Assembly (NCBI RefSeq): GCF_020622065.1
Contig: NZ_JAHRYQ010000002.1
Span: 927,905 to 991,904, forward strand
Origin: Geothrix sp.
Lineage (GTDB): Bacteria > Acidobacteriota > Holophagae > Holophagales > Holophagaceae
Direction: 5' to 3'
DNA: 64,000 nt
Shown: piece by piece, positions 58,979-64,000 of the stretch
Numbering within the stretch: the first letter of the stretch is position 1
Layout: each line of letters begins with the position of its first letter
Made by a program: the position numbers and the translations under genes
Notes under the pieces: generated by a model
Databases searched by the model: none
What the model saw: the letters and a program-made list of their open reading frames with translations, nothing else
What the model was told of the DNA's origin: nothing

Positions 58979-60253
58979 ATGGACCCGCTGGCCAAGGCAC
59001 TCGACTCCCACCTCGACGCCCTCCTGCCGGACCTGGAGGCGATCTACAAGGACCTCCACAGCCACCCGGAGCTGTCCATGCAGGAGGTGCGCACCGCGCA
59101 GCTCGCGGCGGAGCACCTGGTCCGGTATGGGTTCGAGGTGACCACGGGTGTGGGCGGGACGGGCGTGGTGGGCCTCCTGCGCAACGGAGCCGGGCCCACC
59201 GTGATGCTGCGGGCGGACATGGACGCCCTCCCCGTGGTGGAGGCCACGGGGCTGCCCTACGCGAGCACCGCCAAGGCCCGCAACGATGACGGTGTGGAAG
59301 TGGGCGTGTCGCATGCCTGCGGCCACGACCTGCATGTGACCTGGCTGATGGGCGCGGCCCGGGCGCTCAGCGAGCGCCGGGATCTGTGGAAGGGCACCCT
59401 CCTGGCCGTGTTCCAGCCCGGCGAGGAGGTCGCCCGCGGCGCCCAGAGCATGCTCGATGATGGCCTGATGGACCGCTTCCCCCGACCCGATGTCATCCTC
59501 GGTCAGCATGTGATGGTGGGGGCGGCGGGCACCATGGGCCATCGCAGCGGCACCATCCTCTCCGCCGGGGACAGCCTGAAGGTCCAGCTCTTCGGGCGGG
59601 GCTCCCACGGCTCCCAACCCCAGACCGCCATCGACCCCGTGGTCATGGCCGCCTCGACGGTCCTGCGGCTCCAGACCATCGTCTCCCGCGAGATCGGCCC
59701 CCTGGACAGCGCGGTGCTGACCATCGGCTCCCTCCAGGCCGGGACCAAGGAGAACATCATTCCCGAGGACGCCACCCTCAAGCTGAACATCCGCACCTAC
59801 GACGAGGGCGTCCGGGAGCACATCCTGTCCGCCGTCAAGCGGATCTGCTGCGCGGAGAGCGCGGCCTCGAACGCGCCGCGGGAGCCCCTGTTCACGCCCC
59901 TGAACAGCTACCCCATGACCGTGAACGACGCCGCGGCCACGGTGCGGGTGGCGCAGGCCTTCCGGGCTCAGTTCGGAGCGGGGGCCTACGAGACAGCGCC
60001 CGCCGCGGCCAGCGAGGACTTCAGCCTCTTCGGCCGCGCCTGGAAGGCACCCTATGTGTTCTGGATCGTGGGGGGCACGGACCCCGAGGCCTACGCCAAG
60101 GCCAAGGCCGAAGGTCAGATCAACCGCCTCCCCAGCAACCATTCCTCGAGGTACGCCCCCGTGCTGCATCCCACCCTGAAGACCGGCCTCCAGGCCATGC
60201 TGACCGCCGCCGGGGCCTGGCTCTGCGAGGCGGAGGCCACCGGCCATGCCTGA
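58979..60253 (+). CDS. M20-family amidohydrolase/peptidase (hippurate hydrolase-like)
   Basis: 424 residues. A zinc amidohydrolase of the M20D group, which removes N-acyl groups from amino acids. Metal and catalytic motifs are visible: MLRADMDALP, SHACGHDLHVTWLMGAARAL, FQPGEEVARGA, and the dimerisation domain GRGSHGSQPQTAIDP. No signal peptide. GGAGGA lies before the ATG. The next gene overlaps its 3' end by 8 bases, so expression is coupled. The true substrate (hippurate, N-acyl amino acids, indole-amino conjugates) is unknown. Confidence 0.93.
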   Translation: MDPLAKALDSHLDALLPDLEAIYKDLHSHPELSMQEVRTAQLAAEHLVRYGFEVTTGVGGTGVVGLLRNGAGPTVMLRADMDALPVVEATGLPYASTAKARNDDGVEVGVSHACGHDLHVTWLMGAARALSERRDLWKGTLLAVFQPGEEVARGAQSMLDDGLMDRFPRPDVILGQHVMVGAAGTMGHRSGTILSAGDSLKVQLFGRGSHGSQPQTAIDPVVMAASTVLRLQTIVSREIGPLDSAVLTIGSLQAGTKENIIPEDATLKLNIRTYDEGVREHILSAVKRICCAESAASNAPREPLFTPLNSYPMTVNDAAATVRVAQAFRAQFGAGAYETAPAAASEDFSLFGRAWKAPYVFWIVGGTDPEAYAKAKAEGQINRLPSNHSSRYAPVLHPTLKTGLQAMLTAAGAWLCEAEATGHA

Positions 60254-60881
60254 ACGGGCCCTCTTCAACCTCCTGGATCTGGCGGGCATCTTCGTCTTCG
60301 CCATCAGCGGCGCCGCAGCCGCCCGGCAGCGGGACCTGGATCTGTTCGGCATCGTGGCCCTGGCCTTCGTCACCGCCTGCGGCGGCGGCATCGTGCGCGA
60401 CCTCTGCCTCGGCGCCCTGCCGCCCATCGGCCTGGCGGACTGGCGCTACCTCACCATCGCCACCCTGGGTGCCCTGGCCACCATCGGCGCCTACGGCTGG
60501 GTGCGGCGCCTCCGCTACCCGGTGCTCCTCTTCGACGCCCTGGGGATGGCCATGTTCGCCGTGGCCGGCACCCAGAAGGCGCTGGGGATGGGGCGCAACG
60601 CCGAGACCGCCATCCTCCTGGGGATGATCACCGCCGTGGGCGGCGGCATCCTCCGGGACATGCTGCTCGGCCGGGTGGCGGTGGTGCTGGAACGGGAGAT
60701 CTACGCTTCCGCGGCCCTGCTGGGCGCCCTCCTGGTGGTGCTGGCGGATCATTTCCACTGGGGCGCGGCCTGGGCCACCTGGCCCGGCCTCCTGGCCTGC
60801 TTCGGGCTGCGCTACCTGTCGCTCCGCTTCAGCTGGAACATGCCCCGCTTCGGTCGGCGTGAGGCGGGCTCGGAGGGCTGA
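60246..60881 (+). CDS. TRIC-type (UPF0126) trimeric cation channel family protein
   Basis: 211 residues, seven membrane segments arranged as two repeats. Each repeat has the conserved GGGxxRD signature (GGGIVRDLCLG and GGGILRDMLLG). Prokaryotic TRIC proteins are homotrimeric cation (K+) channels. The role here is unknown, but the overlap with the M20 gene suggests joint expression, perhaps relating to amino-acid or osmotic balance. It converges on the aconitase gene, with 15 bases between stop codons. Confidence 0.92.
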   Translation: MPERALFNLLDLAGIFVFAISGAAAARQRDLDLFGIVALAFVTACGGGIVRDLCLGALPPIGLADWRYLTIATLGALATIGAYGWVRRLRYPVLLFDALGMAMFAVAGTQKALGMGRNAETAILLGMITAVGGGILRDMLLGRVAVVLEREIYASAALLGALLVVLADHFHWGAAWATWPGLLACFGLRYLSLRFSWNMPRFGRREAGSEG

Positions 60882-60896
60882 GGGGGCCCGAGGCGG

Positions 60897-63155
60897 CTAG
60901 GGCTGCTTCGCCTTGCCTCCCATGAGGTTCAGGGCGGACCCGGCCTTGAACCAGGCGATCTGGCTCTGGTTGAAGGTGTGGCTCAGGGCGATCCGGTCCT
61001 CACTGCCGTCCGCGTGCCGGGCCACCAGCGTGAGGGGCACGCCGGGCGCAAAGCCGGCCAGGCCGAGGATGGACAGGCGGTCGTCCTCCAGGAGCTTGTC
61101 GTAGTCCCTGGGGTCCGCAAAGGTCAGGGGCAGCATCCCCTGCTTCTTGAGGTTGGTCTCGTGGATGCGGGCGAAGCTCTTCACGATGATGGCGCGGCCG
61201 CCCAGGTGCCGGGGTTCCATGGCGGCGTGCTCGCGGCTGGAGCCCTCGCCGTAGTTCTCATCGCCCACGACCACCCAGCCGATGCCCGCGGCCTTGTAGG
61301 CCCGGGCCACCTTGGGCACCTCGTCATAGCCGCCCGTGAGCTGGTTCTTCACCCGGTTGATGGCTCCGTTGAAGGCGTTGGTGGCGCCGATGAGGAGGTT
61401 GTTGCTGATGTTGTCGAGGTGGCCACGGAACCTCAGCCAGGGCCCCGCGGCGGAGATGTGGTCCGTGGTGCACTTGCCCTTGGCCTTGATGAGGATGGTC
61501 AGATCTGTGAGGTCCGAGCCTTCCCAGGCCTTGAAGGGATCCAGCTTCTGGAGGCGCTGGCTGGCGGGATCGATCTTCACCTCGATGCGGTGCCGGTCTT
61601 CCGGCGGGGCCTGGTAGGTGGCCTTCCCGGGGTCGTAGCCTCGCCTGGGGAGGCTGTCGCCGCTGGGGGGGGTCAGCTTGAAGGGCTTGCCATCCGCCCC
61701 CGGAAGGGTATCGGTCTCGGGATTGAAGGTGAGGCGGCCTGCCAGGACGAAGGCGGTGACGATTTCCGGCGACGCCACGAAAGCGCAGGTCTCGGGGTTG
61801 GCATCGTTGCGCGCGGCGAAGTTGCGGTTGAAGCTCGTGATGATGGAATTCCGCTCGCCCTTCTGGATGTCGTGCCGCTTCCACTGGCCGATGCAGGGAC
61901 CGCAGGCGTTGGCCAGCACCATGCCGCCCACCTGGGTGAAGGTCGCCATCTGCCCGTCGCGCTCGATGGTGGCCCGGATCTGCTCGCTGCCCGGGGTGAT
62001 GGTGAAGGTGGACTTGGCCTTCACGCCGTGCGCCAGGGCCTGCTTCGCCACGCTGGCAGCCCGCTCCATGTCCTCGTAGCTGGAGTTGGTGCAGCTTCCG
62101 ATGAGGCCCACCTTCAGCTCCTCGGGGTAGCCCTTCTCCCGCACGGCAGCCGCGAATCGGGACAGGGGCCAGGCCAGGTCCGGCGTGAAGGGGCCGTTGA
62201 TGTGGGGTTCCAGGGTGCTGAGGTCGATCTCGACAACCTGATCGTACTGGCAGCCCTCGTCGGCCTTCAGGTGTCCGGCGAACCCCATGGCCAGCTCCGC
62301 AATCTCGCCCCGGGAGGTGGCCCGCAGGTATTCCGCCATGCGGTCATTGAAGGGGAACAGGCTGGTGGTGGCGCCGATCTCCGCGCCCATGTTGCAGATG
62401 GTCCCCATGCCCGTGCAGGAGATGGAATCCACGCCGGGGCCGAAGTACTCCACGATGGCGCCCGTGCCACCCTTCACCGTGAGGATGCCGGCCAGTTTGA
62501 GGATCACATCCTTGGGTGAGGTCCAGCCCTTGAGCACCCCGGTGAGCTTCACGCCGATGAGCTTCGGCGCCTTCAGCTCCCAGGACAGCCCCGCCATGAC
62601 ATCCACCGCATCCGCCCCGCCCACGCCGATGGCCACCATGCCCAGACCCCCGGCATTCGGGGTGTGCGAGTCGGTACCGATCATGAGCCCGCCCGGGAAG
62701 GCGTAGGTCTCCAACACCACCTGGTGGATGATGCCGCTGCCGGGCCTCCAGAAGCCCAGGCCGTACTTGTCGCACACCGACGACAGGAAGTCGTAGACCT
62801 CCTTGTTCTCGGTGTTGGCGCGAGTGAGATCCGGGCTGGAGCCCACCTCCGCCTGGATGAGATGGTCGCAGTGGACCGTGGAGGGAACGGCCACCTCGGG
62901 CAGCCCCGAAGTCATGAACTGGAGGAGCGCCATCTGGGCGGTGGCATCCTGCATGGCCACGCGGTCGGGCCGCAGGTCGAGGTAGCTCTTCCCCCGCAGG
63001 ATCTCAGCCTGATCCGGGTGATCCAGGTGCCCGTAGACGATCTTCTCCGCCAGGGAGAGGGGCCGGTTCAGCCGCAGGCGCACCACCTTCAGGCGGGCGG
63101 CCATGCGTTCGTAGGCGGCCTTGACGAAAGAGGGAGTCGAGTCGATCTGGGCCAT
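60897..63155 (-). CDS. acn: aconitate hydratase (mitochondrial-type)
   Basis: 752 residues. It interconverts citrate and isocitrate in the TCA cycle using a [4Fe-4S] cluster. Cluster cysteines lie in [11 protein letters not shown] and [11 protein letters not shown]. Other hallmarks are [37 protein letters not shown] and the swivel domain [15 protein letters not shown]. The sequence is closer to the mitochondrial/ACO2-type than to the E. coli AcnA or AcnB types, as in several Bacteroidota and Acidobacteria. The frame stays open 381 bases upstream, but the ATG at 63155 with AGGAGGG is the right start. Confidence 0.94.
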   Translation of the reverse strand: MAQIDSTPSFVKAAYERMAARLKVVRLRLNRPLSLAEKIVYGHLDHPDQAEILRGKSYLDLRPDRVAMQDATAQMALLQFMTSGLPEVAVPSTVHCDHLIQAEVGSSPDLTRANTENKEVYDFLSSVCDKYGLGFWRPGSGIIHQVVLETYAFPGGLMIGTDSHTPNAGGLGMVAIGVGGADAVDVMAGLSWELKAPKLIGVKLTGVLKGWTSPKDVILKLAGILTVKGGTGAIVEYFGPGVDSISCTGMGTICNMGAEIGATTSLFPFNDRMAEYLRATSRGEIAELAMGFAGHLKADEGCQYDQVVEIDLSTLEPHINGPFTPDLAWPLSRFAAAVREKGYPEELKVGLIGSCTNSSYEDMERAASVAKQALAHGVKAKSTFTITPGSEQIRATIERDGQMATFTQVGGMVLANACGPCIGQWKRHDIQKGERNSIITSFNRNFAARNDANPETCAFVASPEIVTAFVLAGRLTFNPETDTLPGADGKPFKLTPPSGDSLPRRGYDPGKATYQAPPEDRHRIEVKIDPASQRLQKLDPFKAWEGSDLTDLTILIKAKGKCTTDHISAAGPWLRFRGHLDNISNNLLIGATNAFNGAINRVKNQLTGGYDEVPKVARAYKAAGIGWVVVGDENYGEGSSREHAAMEPRHLGGRAIIVKSFARIHETNLKKQGMLPLTFADPRDYDKLLEDDRLSILGLAGFAPGVPLTLVARHADGSEDRIALSHTFNQSQIAWFKAGSALNLMGGKAKQP

Positions 63156-63513
63156 GGCAAAACCCTCCTGGCATCGGCAGTGTAGTCCCGATTGCGGAGA
63201 GCCGCCTCGAAAGGACTTGGCGGAACACCCGTCAAATTCCTTAGGCGGAAGAGGGTTTCGCGCGCACCATGGAAGGGTGGATGTCCTGGACAGCCATTCG
63301 GATTCTTCCGGCCCAGGGCATGGCCTTTCCAGCCTGGGAACCACCCCGGGGGCTCCATGAAGCATGCCGCCAAGCCGGTTCCGACCACGAACCAGGCGGG
63401 GGATGGTCGGTGCCATCCCCGCGAGGCTCGGCAGATTCTCGGCGGCCCGCCCTGCGCGGTTCGGAATGGGCAACCGCCCGAACAGCTTTAGCCCGCCTGA
63501 AGGAGGGAGCTCG
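63156..63513. other. 358-base divergent intergenic region
   Basis: No gene is supported. There is a hairpin of 8 bp (GGGGATGG/CCATCCCC, 63399-63420, 6-base loop). The part from about 63420 to 63495 is GC-rich and able to fold (GTTCGG ... CCGAAC). I compared it with the cyclic-di-GMP and other riboswitch consensus and saw no match. The region holds the promoters of aconitase and the glycosyltransferase, which I cannot place. Confidence 0.4.
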
Positions 63514-64000
63514 ATGGATGCCACCCCACCCCGCATCGCCTTCCTGGGCGGCTATCTCCCAAGGCTCTGCGGCATCGCCACCTTCACGCACGACCTCTGC
63601 GAGGCGGTGGCCGCCGCCGCGCCCGACTCGCAGTGCTATGCCGGGGCGATGAACGACCGCATCGAAGCCTACGACTACCCTCCCCGTGTGCGCTTCGAGT
63701 TGGATGAGAAGGATCTGGATTCCTACCGGCGCGCCGCCGATTTCCTGAACTTCAACAACGCCGATGTCCTCTGCGTCCAGCACGAATTCGGCATCTACGG
63801 GGGGCCCGCCGGCAGCCACCTGCTGGCCCTCCTCAAGGAAGTCCGGATGCCCGTGGTCACCACGCTCCACACCGTGCTGCGCGATCCGAACCCGGCCCAG
63901 CGGAAGGTGATGGAAGAGCTGATCCGGCGCAGTGATCGATTGGTGGTGATGGCCCGGAAGGGTGCGGAGATCCTTCGTGAAACCTACGGGGCGCCCGACG
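63514..64000 (+). CDS. glycosyltransferase (family 4-like), truncated by the window end
   Basis: Only the first 162 codons are present. The start is the ATG at 63514 behind AAGGAGGGAG. The N-terminus [30 protein letters not shown] is the usual opening of GT4-type sugar transferases (GGxxPxxGGxAT), and the Rossmann-fold continues with [19 protein letters not shown] and VVTTLHTVL. The donor sugar and acceptor cannot be inferred. The C-terminal nucleotide-sugar-binding domain lies outside the window. Confidence 0.85.
   Translation, partial: MDATPPRIAFLGGYLPRLCGIATFTHDLCEAVAAAAPDSQCYAGAMNDRIEAYDYPPRVRFELDEKDLDSYRRAADFLNFNNADVLCVQHEFGIYGGPAGSHLLALLKEVRMPVVTTLHTVLRDPNPAQRKVMEELIRRSDRLVVMARKGAEILRETYGAPD

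Noticed and set aside
63380..63500. Cyclic-di-GMP riboswitch upstream of the glycosyltransferase
   Set aside because: Only short words such as GGGCAACC resemble the GEMM consensus. The conserved GACGCAAAGCC core and the second stem are absent.
1..64000. CRISPR array or complete defence system
   Set aside because: No set of regularly spaced short direct repeats was seen, and none of the genes carries nuclease, Cas, restriction or toxin-antitoxin motifs. The only mobile-element gene is a broken integrase.

Overview
This is a 64 kb stretch of a GC-rich bacterial chromosome with dense gene packing, many ATGA/TGATG start-stop overlaps and short intergenic gaps. The gene content points to Acidobacteriota, most likely the Holophagae (Geothrix-like). 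The main reasons are four large Oar-type TonB-dependent proteins with N-terminal carboxypeptidase-regulatory domains, several receptor-like Ser/Thr kinases, a mitochondrial-type aconitase and an mreBCD-mrdA-rodA block. The taxonomic call is inference, since no rRNA is present.

Layout. 0-6.6 kb: amino-acid permease, riboflavin synthase, a membrane receptor Ser/Thr kinase, a cupredoxin-like exported protein preceded by a tiny upstream ORF, smpB and a DedA membrane protein. 6.6-15 kb: fmt-def, a PpiD/SurA-like foldase, serS with a coupled orphan ABC ATPase, asparaginase, a DUF1275 membrane protein and a CarH-like B12-binding MerR regulator. 15-20.8 kb: a response regulator with a long acidic linker and its small partner, an unrecognised exported protein, a CYTH protein, a cystathionine gamma-synthase-type enzyme and a small putative lipoprotein. 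20.8-30 kb: one long leftward block, mreB-mreC-mreD-mrdA-rodA-ligA-Ser/Thr kinase, with a glutaredoxin-like gene upstream. It carries the rod-shape/elongation machinery.

30-35 kb: a SurA-like lipoprotein, an exported unknown, a subtilisin-like protease, and a degenerate integrative element lying between two identical full-length tRNA-Phe(GAA) genes. The element holds an integrase truncated before its catalytic residues, fused to the tail of a replication-type protein. 35-37 kb: a membrane-anchored unknown and pyrimidine-nucleoside phosphorylase. 37.3-50.5 kb: four consecutive Oar/TonB-dependent outer-membrane proteins, the first two clear tandem paralogues, each followed by a strong hairpin terminator. 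Two have structured leaders.

50.5-55 kb: a leftward operon leuS-cysK-pyrE-PduO-type cobalamin adenosyltransferase. 55-64 kb: a multi-domain diguanylate cyclase (NMT1-like sensor, TM, PAS, GGDEF, hemerythrin), an outer-membrane protein with an N-terminal CxxCxC motif, an M20 peptidase/amidohydrolase coupled to a TRIC-type channel, aconitase, and the start of a glycosyltransferase cut off by the window end.

Most of the window is housekeeping. The parts that deserve attention are the tRNA-Phe island, the Oar cluster with its leaders, the CarH-like regulator, the hemerythrin-diguanylate cyclase, and several structured intergenic sites. I did not find a CRISPR array, rRNA, a complete transposon or an obvious defence system.
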